Origin: Magnetococcales bacterium
GTDB lineage: Bacteria > Pseudomonadota > Magnetococcia > Magnetococcales > Magnetaquicoccaceae
DNA length: 18,146 nt
Reading direction: 5' to 3'
Assembly (NCBI GenBank): GCA_015229095.1
Contig: JADGCE010000045.1
Location: forward strand, 1-18,146
Below the pieces are notes generated by a model that was given only the letters and a program-made list of their open reading frames with translations, was not told where the DNA came from and did not search any database. Below, one piece after another: positions 6,177 to 14,255 of this stretch. A program made the position numbers and the translations under genes. Positions within the stretch are counted from its first letter, which is position 1, and each line of letters opens with the position of its first letter.

Positions 6177-7937
6177 CTATTCGTTGACAACGCGACGCCA
6201 GCTGACCCGACCCGTTGCCGCACCCCCCATATAGTCAAAATATCCCTGCCCTCGACCGGGATCGACACAGGCCTCAACGGCTTGTGCCTGAAGCTCTTCC
6301 AGCTCTTCCACTGTCTGGGTAACCCCCCCACAATCACTGGTATTTTTTTGCTTGCAGGCGGTGTAAACATGGGACCAGCCCAACATGAAATCACCGGCAT
6401 GGCCATCGGGCACGCAGGTATTGGGTGTGATATAATATCCGGGGTCCGCCGGGTCGGTGGGCACAGAGTGTGCCGGGCTCCTGGGTTCCTTGCCCAGGTG
6501 AGCGCAGGCCGCCGAGGCACTGACCTCCAGCTTGATCCTTTTGCCAGGGTTGCCGGGCGGGATATGGCAGATGCAAATTTTTTCATCACTCGTTTTTTTG
6601 CGGAACGAGGTGGCTGCATACTCCTCGTTGTTGGGGTTATTGCCGCTCTCGGCAATTTTGTAGGTGCTGCTGGCATGGCTTTGCGTGGCCGTTCTGCGTT
6701 TGCTGGGGCTGAGACAACTGCCTGTTGTCAGGCAATCGGTATAGACGGCCTGCCAATTGGCCTCGCCATAACATTCCGAGGGATCCCAATGCCAAAAAAG
6801 GCTCGACTCCCAAAGCAAACCGGTCGTCGCATGCCCCAGGGTGGCCTCCATTGTGTAGGCGGAGGCATTGAGCAGTTGCACCAACAGGGCGCCGTTGCGA
6901 TAGGCGTTGTTCAACCCCGGCTTGTTGCTGCGTACACACCAGGTATTGGTGGGCAACAGGCCGCCGTTCAAAATGGCGTTGACATCAAACGTCATACTCA
7001 TGCTGGTAAGCTGTTGCACACCCTCCGCCAGATCGGCGGCACTGGGTGTGCCCAACGTGTAAACGGGCAACGGCAGATTGCCGGCCTGGGCCGCCTTGAT
7101 CCGTTGTCGATAGGCAACCACACCCTCACGCCGCCCGTTGATCTCCAATACCCCCCCAGGTGAAAGCTCCGCATTGGCAACGGTGATGACAAATTTTGCG
7201 TGGACAGGGGGTTGGGCGCCGCCCAGATTGTCAAAACCACTGTCCAGCATATTGAAATAGTTGACCGAAGTCAGGTTGTGCCTGTCATCCCACTCATGGA
7301 CGTGCTTGTTGGTCAAGCCGCCATTGGACGGGTAAAGCTGCGTTGCGGTATCCAGGTCAAAATGGCCACCCGCCAATCCCAAATCGGCCGATTCACCCCC
7401 ATCCTCCCTTGCATCTTTCATATCCCTGGAGAGTTGGATCAGGTTCGTCACATAGGGCTCCCGGCAACCCACCAACTGCTCAACCAACAGGTCGGAGGGT
7501 GTGCAAAGACCTTCATAATCCCCATGGGCCAAATGGGCTGCCTTCGCGCTGTTGTCCACCGTCAAATCCTTGTAACGGATCGTCGATTTAACAGATCCCA
7601 CCTTGTGGCAGATCGCCACCATTCCGGCAGGAACGGCGGTTGTTTTCCTTTTGGATCGTTCGACACGCTCTCTCTCCTCTTCATGCTCACTCTCCTCTTC
7701 ATGCCGCGAGGAATCATCCCCCGACACCGAAGGAACTGGCTGCGGCGGCGTCGATTGACCGGGCGGCGTCGATTGACCGGGCGGCGTCGATTGACCAGGA
7801 GGAGTCGATTGACCGGGCGGCGTCGATTGATCAGGAGGGGTCGCTTGACCCACGGCAGGCTCCCATACCAGAAAAAAGGCGGCTGCCAGGCAGGCCATTA
7901 ACGGGATCAAGCGGGCCGATTGAACTCTTGTTTTCAT
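6177..7937 (-). CDS. Secreted protein in the pilY1 position, possible pilus-tip factor
   Basis: A 586-residue protein with a signal peptide (about residues 1-32, ending AVGQA). After it come six STPPGQ-type hexapeptides (33-66) and a highly charged Glu/Arg segment (76-98). Two related Cys/His modules follow: ICHKVGS...AAHLAHGDYEGLC (109-145) and CICHIPPGNPGKR...CAHLGKE...C (455-508). The middle contains KHVHEWDDRHNLTSVNYFN (211-229), a pattern I associate with PilY1-like or pilus-tip proteins. It sits between pilX and pilE, exactly where pilY1 is found in minor-pilin operons, but it is about half the usual length. I see no part that clearly corresponds to the C-terminal beta-propeller. GAGGGG lies about 9 nt before the ATG. 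The role is inferred mainly from position. Confidence 0.7.
   Translation of the reverse strand: MKTRVQSARLIPLMACLAAAFFLVWEPAVGQATPPDQSTPPGQSTPPGQSTPPGQSTPPGQSTPPQPVPSVSGDDSSRHEEESEHEEERERVERSKRKTTAVPAGMVAICHKVGSVKSTIRYKDLTVDNSAKAAHLAHGDYEGLCTPSDLLVEQLVGCREPYVTNLIQLSRDMKDAREDGGESADLGLAGGHFDLDTATQLYPSNGGLTNKHVHEWDDRHNLTSVNYFNMLDSGFDNLGGAQPPVHAKFVITVANAELSPGGVLEINGRREGVVAYRQRIKAAQAGNLPLPVYTLGTPSAADLAEGVQQLTSMSMTFDVNAILNGGLLPTNTWCVRSNKPGLNNAYRNGALLVQLLNASAYTMEATLGHATTGLLWESSLFWHWDPSECYGEANWQAVYTDCLTTGSCLSPSKRRTATQSHASSTYKIAESGNNPNNEEYAATSFRKKTSDEKICICHIPPGNPGKRIKLEVSASAACAHLGKEPRSPAHSVPTDPADPGYYITPNTCVPDGHAGDFMLGWSHVYTACKQKNTSDCGGVTQTVEELEELQAQAVEACVDPGRGQGYFDYMGGAATGRVSWRRVVNE
7744..7851 (-). 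repeat. 18-bp tandem repeat, six copies, in coding sequence
   Basis: Six contiguous 18-bp units start at 7744, 7762, 7780, 7798, 7816 and 7834. The first two are identical; the others differ at one to five positions. Each unit encodes one STPPGQ-type hexapeptide in the N-terminal linker of the secreted protein, so unit gain or loss keeps the frame. Confidence 0.95.
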
Positions 7938-7973
7938 GCCATCACACCCCTCTACAGGTCATGGTTGACTCAT

Positions 7974-8465
7974 TCATGGTATATAATTGATATATTTTGT
8001 GTATACACTGGAAACAGTCTGCATGGAGGGGCCACTGCCCGTGCCAACAGAAGTGACGCGATAATAATCCAAACATCCGGTCGCCCCCGCCGTGCAAGCG
8101 GGTGTGCGGACGATACCCGTGGTCTGGACCACGACGACCCCACCCAAATGTTGAATGGTAATATTATTATTGCCTGGAAATGGGTTGAAGGTGGCGCCCG
8201 CAATCGAGTGGCTGCTCTGAAAATCTGGAAAGGTCGTGTTGATCGTCGTCTCGATATAGTGTTCTCCCTGCACCAAACCGGCCTCCGCATTGTTGAACGT
8301 TTTGTTGGCAAACTGGTTGTTGCCGGCCATGATCTGCTCGGAGATGCCGGTGCCCATGGTATGGACGGCCAACAGCGAGAGAATCAGCAGCAATACCATG
8401 AAAACAACCAGGACAAAACCGCTGTCCGCCCTGCCTGCCTGCCGGATTCTGTCCTGTTTTTTCAT
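7974..8465 (-). CDS. pilX: Type IV pilus minor pilin PilX
   Basis: A 163-residue PilX. The leader MKKQDRIRQAGRADSG is followed by FVLVVFMVLLLILSLLAVHT, the hydrophobic helix, and then EQIMAGNNQFANKTFNNAEA, the conserved PilX N-terminal pattern (MAGN...AFxxAEA). Like other PilX/GspK-type members it lacks the +5 glutamate. ATG 8465 lies one base beyond the pilW stop (8467), pointing to translational coupling, and no separate Shine-Dalgarno is evident. The frame is open upstream to 8561, but that part overlaps pilW. It acts in the inner-membrane initiation complex of type IV pilus assembly. Confidence 0.9.
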   Translation of the reverse strand: MKKQDRIRQAGRADSGFVLVVFMVLLLILSLLAVHTMGTGISEQIMAGNNQFANKTFNNAEAGLVQGEHYIETTINTTFPDFQSSHSIAGATFNPFPGNNNITIQHLGGVVVVQTTGIVRTPACTAGATGCLDYYRVTSVGTGSGPSMQTVSSVYTKYINYIP

Positions 8466-8466
8466 G

Positions 8467-9402
8467 TCAAAACCGAATAAAATTGTTGCGCAGTTGGATG
8501 ATGGTCGTGAAAACCCGGCGGCGGTAGCAACGGGGTGGCAGATCGGGCACGAGATAATCATAGGTGCCCAGGGTGTAGCTGGGGCCCCCCTTGCAGGCCG
8601 AACCGCTCGCGTAGGAACTATCGAAATTTTTGGAGCGCACCAACAGGTCCACCCGCACAGAAATCACGGCATTCCAATCGGAGAGGGCGGCAGCCGACAG
8701 ATATTGGGAGACAAAGGTGCCGGCAGCGGATTTTACCCCATAGCGGATCTGCATCGACTCGACGCCCTGCACCACATCCTGGTCGGTGCCGGTGGCGGCG
8801 TCAAAGCGGTACAAAGCGGGGATGCCCTCTGGATTGTCCTTGACATAATACACAATGCCGCTGATGGCCCAATACTCCCCACCGCTGATGGCGGCGGGAT
8901 CGGCCTCCACCCCCATCTGGAAAAGGCGGCCATGGCTCAGGTTGCTGTACAGATAGGCCTGGCCAGCGACGCGGCTGGCGGCTGGCGTCGGATTGCTCTC
9001 CGTCATGCGGAGCACAATCATGTCCGATTGATCGGCACCGGTCGGAATGCAGTTCAAATGCCCTGCCGTAGGCCGATCATATCCATAAACAGGCTGGGAG
9101 AGACGCCGAAGCCAGGTCTGACCACAATCCACCTCTCCCCCATCCACGGCCACATTGCTGACCTGGAGGGTGGGCCGACTCAGGTTGCCAAAAAAATTGG
9201 CGCGCATGATCGTTTGCGACAGTTCGGCAAGGGCAAACCGGCCATTTTCCTGGGTCAAGGCAGCGGCACTGGTGGTGTTGTAGAGGCGCGAGACGCCGCC
9301 AAACAGCGTCAAAACCCCACCGACCATGAACAGAGCGATCAGCAGGGCGATCATCATTTCAATCAGGCTGAATCCCTGCTTATTCCCCCTCTTTTTCACC
9401 AT
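8467..9402 (-). CDS. pilW: Type IV pilus minor pilin PilW
   Basis: A 311-residue PilW-type prepilin. The short leader MVKKRGNKQG is followed by FSLIEMMIALLIALFMVGGV with Glu at +5. The next stretch, LYNTTSAAALTQENGRFALAELSQTIMRANFFG, is characteristic of PilW. Length fits the family. A purine-rich site (AAGGGGAGG) directly precedes the ATG at 9402. It follows pilV by 41 bp and abuts pilX. In Pseudomonas-type systems PilW bridges PilV, PilX and PilY1 in the pilus tip complex. Confidence 0.93.
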   Translation of the reverse strand: MVKKRGNKQGFSLIEMMIALLIALFMVGGVLTLFGGVSRLYNTTSAAALTQENGRFALAELSQTIMRANFFGNLSRPTLQVSNVAVDGGEVDCGQTWLRRLSQPVYGYDRPTAGHLNCIPTGADQSDMIVLRMTESNPTPAASRVAGQAYLYSNLSHGRLFQMGVEADPAAISGGEYWAISGIVYYVKDNPEGIPALYRFDAATGTDQDVVQGVESMQIRYGVKSAAGTFVSQYLSAAALSDWNAVISVRVDLLVRSKNFDSSYASGSACKGGPSYTLGTYDYLVPDLPPRCYRRRVFTTIIQLRNNFIRF

Positions 9403-9443
9403 AACCTCCCCTTCAAAAACAGCCCCCCATTGCGCTCAGAGCA

Positions 9444-9935
9444 CTAGAATTGGGTGCTGAATGCGGCCGTCCGTATGGTCGATGCGGCGCCCTCTGCCAG
9501 TTGGGTATTGCTTTGCCAGGTGATGGTCACTGTGTAGATGGCTCCGTTTTTTGTAATCGTGCCGACTGCCTGATACAACCCGGCCCGGCCCCCGCTGCTG
9601 GCCAAAGATTGTTGCCATTCGTACAGATCGGCCTGAACTCTTTGTGCGGCGGAGTTCACACTGCCCGGATTGGCGATGGCGGGCGTTATGGCATGGCCCA
9701 CCTGTCCCACATAGCGGCTCAGGAGTGCGGGATCATTGGCGCGCATGCGCTCGACAATCGCGGCGGCCAGGGCGGTGGCCTGGGAGCGTTGAAAGGCATC
9801 ATTGACACTCCGAACCGCCTTGCCCTGCATGAGACCCAGGCTCAAAAGACCAAAGGAGACCACAGCCAGGGCGATCAAAATTTCAACCACGGTAAAACCC
9901 CGCGCCGCCGTTCCGGTTCCACCCGGGCACTCCAT
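9444..9935 (-). CDS. pilV: Type IV pilus minor pilin PilV
   Basis: A 163-residue PilV-type prepilin: leader MECPGGTGTAARG, then FTVVEILIALAVVSFGLLSL with Glu at +5, then GLMQGKAVRSVNDAFQRSQA and ALAAAIVERMRAN, matching the PilV pattern of an Ala-rich helix ending near MRAN. ATG 9935 is preferred because AGAGGA lies about 7 nt upstream. The upstream ATG at 9953 overlaps the fimT stop and has no ribosome site. It is part of the fimT-pilV-pilW-pilX string. Confidence 0.9.
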   Translation of the reverse strand: MECPGGTGTAARGFTVVEILIALAVVSFGLLSLGLMQGKAVRSVNDAFQRSQATALAAAIVERMRANDPALLSRYVGQVGHAITPAIANPGSVNSAAQRVQADLYEWQQSLASSGGRAGLYQAVGTITKNGAIYTVTITWQSNTQLAEGAASTIRTAAFSTQF

Positions 9936-9946
9936 GGCAGATCCTC

Positions 9947-10453
9947 TCAACATGGCAAGGAGGAGGGAAGCAGGTTGGAAAATTGCATCCTGCCGGTGCC
10001 GTTGATTTGGATATACAGGGTGTTGCCTGTGCCATTGGGCGCTGCGATGAAAAGACCGCTGCTGTTGCTCAGTCCGGAAGGTTGATAACGGACAAAGGTG
10101 GCAAAACAGAGGGGCCCCTGGCCAACCGTCAATGTGAGGCCGGAGAGAGCAGGGCGCCGGGTCAATTCGATATCGACGGCAGGGTCGAAGGTGTCGTTTC
10201 TGTTCACATCCTCATACACACGCCAGCCATCCTGCCAGGTTGGGCCGACCATCCCCAGCACAACCCGTCCACCCCGCTTGATGGCCTCTGTACGGGCGGC
10301 GCCCAGATCCCGGATCAAGGTGCCGGTATGGATGCGAAAACGGGCTGCGTCCACCAGGATATGCAGGCCGGGCAGGGCAACGGCGGAGAGCACGCCGACA
10401 ATGGCCAGCACAACCAGCACCTCGACCAGGGTAAATCCCGCCTGCTCTTTCAT
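9947..10453 (-). CDS. fimT: GspH/FimT-family minor pseudopilin
   Basis: A 168-residue prepilin of the GspH/FimT family. A six-residue leader MKEQAG is followed by FTLVEVLVVLAIVGVLSAVA with Glu at +5, then LPGLHILVDAARFR and the family segment LIRDLGAARTEAIKRG. The C-terminal half (WRVYEDVNRNDTFDP and onward) matches the GspH globular domain. ATG 10453 gives the usual short leader; a GTG at 10468 overlapping the lysS stop (GTGA) is an equally plausible coupled start. It is the first pilus gene after lysS, and its stop overlaps an alternative pilV start. Confidence 0.9.
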   Translation of the reverse strand: MKEQAGFTLVEVLVVLAIVGVLSAVALPGLHILVDAARFRIHTGTLIRDLGAARTEAIKRGGRVVLGMVGPTWQDGWRVYEDVNRNDTFDPAVDIELTRRPALSGLTLTVGQGPLCFATFVRYQPSGLSNSSGLFIAAPNGTGNTLYIQINGTGRMQFSNLLPSSLPC

Positions 10454-10464
10454 GGTCAACCGTG

Positions 10465-12090
10465 TCACCCCTCCCCCTGCCCATCGGTGCAGGGAGCCCC
10501 ATCGATCGGCAGGGCCCGCAACCGCTGGATGACAAAAGTGCGCTCCAGAAAGGGGATCAGGTTGCCGGCCTTCGGTCCCCGCTCCTTGCCCAACAGCACC
10601 TGATAGATGGCCTGAAAAGCCTCGGCCTGGGCAATGGGAATGGCCCTGGCGGCATCAAAAATATGGGATTGCACCTCCTCTCCGGCCTCTCCCTCCGGGG
10701 CATCCACCGCTTCCAGAAGCTGGGCCAGATGGTGCAAAAAGGCCCGCTGGGCGGTCGTCAGGGCATGGGCCGAGTCGGGCAGCTCCGCCTGGACGGTAAA
10801 GGTCTCTTCGGGGGAGGCGAAGTGTGCCAGCCAATAAGCCGCTGCCTTGATCCGCTCTTCTCCATGTCTCTTGTCGCTGGCGGACCAGGGGGCCGGCTGC
10901 CCGGAGGTTGCATCGGCGGTTGTTGGCACGGCCTGTTTTTCCAGGGCTTGCCAAATATCGACATGGGGCAACTGTATCAGGGTGCTGACCAGCTGAAAAG
11001 GGAGGGGTCGATAACAGTCCGACGTGGGGGAACAGCGGGAGAGGGCCAGCAATCTGGCTGAGTTTTCCTCTCCCGCACCGGTATTGCCCTGCAGCAGATG
11101 CCGGTCGTATTCGTTGAACAATTTGGTCATGTAGGGGAGGCCGGTATTAAAATTGACCGCCTTTTTGGGATCCGAGCCCACCATCAGAAAGCGGAGAATT
11201 TCCGGGGGAAGAAAATCGGCCATATCCCGCGCCGTGCTGCCAATCCCCTTGGAAGAGCTCATCTTGGCCCCGCTGACCAGAAAAAATTCGTAAGGGATAT
11301 TCAGGGGGGGCTGCTGTTGGAAAACCTGCCGGAGCACGGCACTGGCGATGTCGCGGGAACCGCCTTTGGTGCAATGATCCTTGCCGGCCCCTTCCAGGGT
11401 GATCCCCAGGGTGGCCCATTTGGCTGCCCATTCCAGTTTCCAGGGAAGCTTGCCCCGACCGTCAAAAGGGGAGATTTTACCTTGCATACCGCAACCTTGC
11501 GCCCATTTAACCAGATTGGGCTGGCATTGAAAACTCACCTCCTGGCCATCATAGGCGGTGACCACGGTGGTGCCGATCTTGCCGCATTGCGGGCAGATTA
11601 CCTGAAAAGGGTGCCAATGCTCTGGACGCTGGGCGCCGCTGACCGTTTGATAGATGGTTCGGATGGTGGCTGCCTGCCGCAAAATGGTATCGATGGCGGT
11701 ATTGAAGCGGCCGGACTGGTAGATATCCCGCATCCGGTACACCTCCGCATCCACCTGCAACTCTTTAAAAATACCCAAAAATTCCTGGATATAATGATCG
11801 GCCATATCGGTCGCGTCGGAGCCTTCCGGGGCGGGCACGTGACAGAGGGGGCGGCCCATGTGGGGCAGCAGGGCAGGGGGGGCATCGGCGGGCATGCCAT
11901 CCATGGGATCATAGTCATCCACACCATACAGGAAGGTGGCCGGGATCTGTTTGCTGCGCAACGTCCGCAGAATGGCGTCGTGGATGAGCACCCCGCGCAG
12001 TGAACCGACATGGACGCGACCGGAGGGTGTTTTGGAGTCGTTGATCACCTGCGGACCGCTGAGGGATTCTGTAATTTTATCTATCCACAT
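10465..12090 (-). CDS. lysS: Lysyl-tRNA synthetase, class I (archaeal type)
   Basis: This enzyme charges tRNA-Lys and belongs to the class I synthetase fold, unrelated to the class II LysRS of most bacteria. The HIGH-type site is PSGRVHVGS (22-30) and the KMSKS site is KMSSSKG (276-282). A cysteine-rich insertion (Cys166, Cys169, Cys189, Cys200) could bind zinc. The 541-residue length fits the family. AAAGGA lies about 8 nt before the ATG. Class I LysRS is usual in archaea, spirochaetes and alphaproteobacteria. It follows the unknown gene by 21 bp and its stop touches fimT, so it appears to be in the same transcript as the pilus genes. Confidence 0.96.
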   Translation of the reverse strand: MWIDKITESLSGPQVINDSKTPSGRVHVGSLRGVLIHDAILRTLRSKQIPATFLYGVDDYDPMDGMPADAPPALLPHMGRPLCHVPAPEGSDATDMADHYIQEFLGIFKELQVDAEVYRMRDIYQSGRFNTAIDTILRQAATIRTIYQTVSGAQRPEHWHPFQVICPQCGKIGTTVVTAYDGQEVSFQCQPNLVKWAQGCGMQGKISPFDGRGKLPWKLEWAAKWATLGITLEGAGKDHCTKGGSRDIASAVLRQVFQQQPPLNIPYEFFLVSGAKMSSSKGIGSTARDMADFLPPEILRFLMVGSDPKKAVNFNTGLPYMTKLFNEYDRHLLQGNTGAGEENSARLLALSRCSPTSDCYRPLPFQLVSTLIQLPHVDIWQALEKQAVPTTADATSGQPAPWSASDKRHGEERIKAAAYWLAHFASPEETFTVQAELPDSAHALTTAQRAFLHHLAQLLEAVDAPEGEAGEEVQSHIFDAARAIPIAQAEAFQAIYQVLLGKERGPKAGNLIPFLERTFVIQRLRALPIDGAPCTDGQGEG

Positions 12091-12111
12091 GGCATGTTCC
12101 TTTGCATCGGG

Positions 12112-13008
12112 CTATTCCGGTTGTTCTTCCCCGGTCGCGTTGGGCAGAGATTCTCTTTGATCGGGAATACCGGCCAGAAAGAGCAGATTGTCCTGGGCGC
12201 CGATGTAAGAGAGGGCGATATATTCCATCCAGTATTCCACATGCAGGCCATATTTGAGCAGGTCGTGCATGGCTTCCGCCACCGGTCGGGGTCGCCATGG
12301 TCCTTTCAGGAGGGGGACGGTGCGGTGCAGGAAGGCCGACCACTCCTCTTTGGAGCTCATCAGCAGGTAGGGGGTGGTGAAGGCCACATGGTAGGAAAAG
12401 CCGGGCAGAGGGGGCATCAACCGCACATACCACAGTTGGCCGGGCTTGCCCAGATAACCGGTTGGTACATAGCAGTAGTAGAGTCGATCATCGATGATAT
12501 CCCGCAGCATCACCTCGGATTCTGCCAGACCGCAATGTTCATAGATGCCCATATGGGATGCCTGCATGGCCTGGATGAGGGCGAGCATATGGGGATCGAT
12601 GGCCAAATCCTGGCTCAGTTCCTGGATGCAGCTGCCGATGGTCTCTCGATCTTTGCCGAAGGGCAGATCAAAAAAGGCCCAGCAGGTAAAATAGCTGCGG
12701 GTCAGGGGGCTGAAGGGGGGGCCGTCGGGCATATAGGTGCTTTCCGCCAGGGTGACGCTGCGCACAAACGGCTTTAAAAGGACAAGCAGGGTCAACTCTT
12801 CGCAGAGCAGGGAGACCAGATTTTGTGCAGCGATATAATGGGCATGGAGAGGATCAAAACCGCGGCTCAGCAGCAGCTCCATGGTATGGAAATGGCTTTG
12901 GTATTCATCCGTGCGTCTTTTTGCGGCCAGATGGAGGCTGAAATCCACCACCTCGTTTTGACGGGATTTGGCAAAATGTTGCAAAATTTTTTGGGCGATG
13001 CGTCCCAT
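12112..13008 (-). CDS. Conserved-looking protein of unknown function between folD and lysS
   Basis: I do not recognise this 298-residue protein. It starts MGRIAQKILQHFAKSRQNE and is predicted mostly helical in its first half, with no signal peptide or clear membrane helix. Striking pieces are RLYYCYVPTGYLGKPGQLWY, then VRLMPPLPGFSYHVAFTTPY, and a Trp/Pro-rich GPWRPRPVAEA. These look like a folded, conserved domain rather than low complexity. I chose ATG 13008; the frame is open to a TTG at 13086, but that extension only translates an 18-bp direct repeat in the folD spacer. It lies 70 bp after folD and 21 bp before lysS, which suggests one transcript. No function is assigned. Confidence 0.75.
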   Translation of the reverse strand: MGRIAQKILQHFAKSRQNEVVDFSLHLAAKRRTDEYQSHFHTMELLLSRGFDPLHAHYIAAQNLVSLLCEELTLLVLLKPFVRSVTLAESTYMPDGPPFSPLTRSYFTCWAFFDLPFGKDRETIGSCIQELSQDLAIDPHMLALIQAMQASHMGIYEHCGLAESEVMLRDIIDDRLYYCYVPTGYLGKPGQLWYVRLMPPLPGFSYHVAFTTPYLLMSSKEEWSAFLHRTVPLLKGPWRPRPVAEAMHDLLKYGLHVEYWMEYIALSYIGAQDNLLFLAGIPDQRESLPNATGEEQPE

Positions 13009-13035
13009 TCTCTTCAACCCATGCCGGAGCAGGCA

Positions 13036-13071
13036 TGTTGTTTGTGTGCCGTGCGTTGTTTGTGTGCCGTG
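13036..13071. repeat. 18-bp tandem duplication in the folD-downstream spacer
   Basis: Two adjacent 18-bp units (13036-13053 and 13054-13071) differ only in the first base. They lie between the folD stop and the preferred start of the next gene. Confidence 0.9.
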
Positions 13072-13078
13072 CCGGGCA

Positions 13079-13933
13079 TCACGCAATGCATCGCTCGGCT
13101 CCGAGCACGGTATTTTTGAGCAGCATGGCGATGGTCATGGGGCCCACTCCGCCAGGCACCGGGGTGATGGCGGCCACCCGTGGCAGGGCCTCGGCAAAAC
13201 AGACATCGCCACACAGGGTGCCATCCGCACGGCGATTGATACCCACATCGATGACCACGGCGCCCGGTTTGATCCAGGCACCTGGAATTTTTTCCGGTTG
13301 ACCGATGGCGGCCACCAGGATATCGGCCTGGCTGATCTGTTGGGCCAGATGGGTGGTGCGCGAGTGGCAGAGGGTAACAGTGGCATGTTCGGCCAGCAGC
13401 ATCAGTGCCACCGGTTTGCCGACAATGTTGGAGCGCCCGACGACCACCGCATGGCGACCGGCCACTTCGACGCCGGAGACGCGCAGCAGCTCCAGACAAC
13501 CCCAGGGGGTGCAGGGTCGAAACAGGGGGGTTCCGGTGGCCAACAGGCCCATGTTGTGGGGATGAAACCCATCCACATCCTTGTCCGGGGAGATGGCCTC
13601 CACAATGCGCTGGGTATGGATATGAGGGGGCAGGGGCAGCTGCACCAGAATGCCATGCACGGCGGGATGGTTGTTCAGGGTGTAAATCAGGGATAACAGG
13701 GCATCTTCCGTGGTATCATCCGGCAGTTCGTGAGAGAAAGAGGTGATACCCACTTCCGCACAAGCCTGTTTTTTCATGCGTACATAGAGCTGGGAAGCGG
13801 CGTTGCTGCCCACCAGGATGACCGCCAATCCGGGGGTCACCGCGTGTTCTGCTGTCAGTGATTGCACCTGGCTGCGCAACGCGCCGCGCAGCTGCCGGGC
13901 AATCTCTTTGCCGTCAATAATGTTACCTGTCAT
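13079..13933 (-). CDS. folD: Bifunctional methylenetetrahydrofolate dehydrogenase/cyclohydrolase
   Basis: FolD interconverts 5,10-methylene- and 10-formyl-tetrahydrofolate with NADP, supplying one-carbon units in the cytosol. The 284-residue length is standard. The catalytic Tyr50 and Lys54 lie in YVRMKKQACAEVG. Other family signatures are KDVDGFHPHNMG (118-129), the nucleotide site GRSNIVGKPVALMLL (166-180) and PVPGGVGPMTIAML near the C-terminus. ATG 13933 gives the expected N-terminus (MTGNIIDGKEIA); the frame is open to 14023 but that part has no family similarity. It appears to be the first gene of the long - strand string ending at pilE. A weak promoter candidate lies at 14050-14077. Confidence 0.97.
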   Translation of the reverse strand: MTGNIIDGKEIARQLRGALRSQVQSLTAEHAVTPGLAVILVGSNAASQLYVRMKKQACAEVGITSFSHELPDDTTEDALLSLIYTLNNHPAVHGILVQLPLPPHIHTQRIVEAISPDKDVDGFHPHNMGLLATGTPLFRPCTPWGCLELLRVSGVEVAGRHAVVVGRSNIVGKPVALMLLAEHATVTLCHSRTTHLAQQISQADILVAAIGQPEKIPGAWIKPGAVVIDVGINRRADGTLCGDVCFAEALPRVAAITPVPGGVGPMTIAMLLKNTVLGAERCIA

Positions 13934-14255
13934 TGATACCCAAACCTTTACCTTGAGTGAATATTCATCAACATGCGCGACATTTTTTCTGCTCCTGCGG
14001 GCTGCGGGGGAGGTTGCAGGCACGGGCTGCAGCCACCACCACCGGGGCCAGTATACACGAATGCTCGCTTTTGTGCATCTTTTTCAAACATCTTCGCCGT
14101 ATTGCCGATTTTGGTTGTTGCTCTGTTGAAATCCCTTGCAATAATCGGAGCGATCATGCTTGACTGCAGACTTGGAGCCGGATCTCATCGCTTCGGGTGG
14201 AGGGATGAGGGTTCGTCGTTTGATGGGTGATGAGATAGGGTTGAAGAGTGTTCCC
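13934..14255. other. Intergenic segment between folD and the divergent + strand gene
   Basis: About 320 bp with no convincing gene; short frames on both strands lack domains. It should carry the promoters of both flanking genes. On the - strand a weak match, TGCACA (14072-14077), 16-bp spacer and TATACT (14050-14055), could serve folD. On the + strand AATAAT (14140-14145) lacks a good -35 at the right distance. If the + strand gene uses an earlier start, this segment is shorter. Confidence 0.5.

Noticed and set aside
5436..7163. A 575-codon open frame on the + strand
   Set aside because: It runs antisense across pilE and the secreted protein gene, crosses two hairpins and a repeat, has no domain or ribosome site, and is the kind of long shadow frame common in GC-rich DNA.
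7744..7851. The 18-bp repeat array as a CRISPR
   Set aside because: The units are contiguous without unique spacers and encode an in-frame peptide repeat.
8290..9447. A 385-codon open frame on the + strand
   Set aside because: It lies antisense to pilX and pilW, whose prepilin signatures are unmistakable; the + strand translation shows no recognisable family.
14025..14034. GGCTGCAGCC palindrome, also present at 15574-15583 and 3371-3380
   Set aside because: A 10-bp GC-rich palindrome occurring three times, once inside a gene, is compatible with chance, and no other features are shared around the copies.
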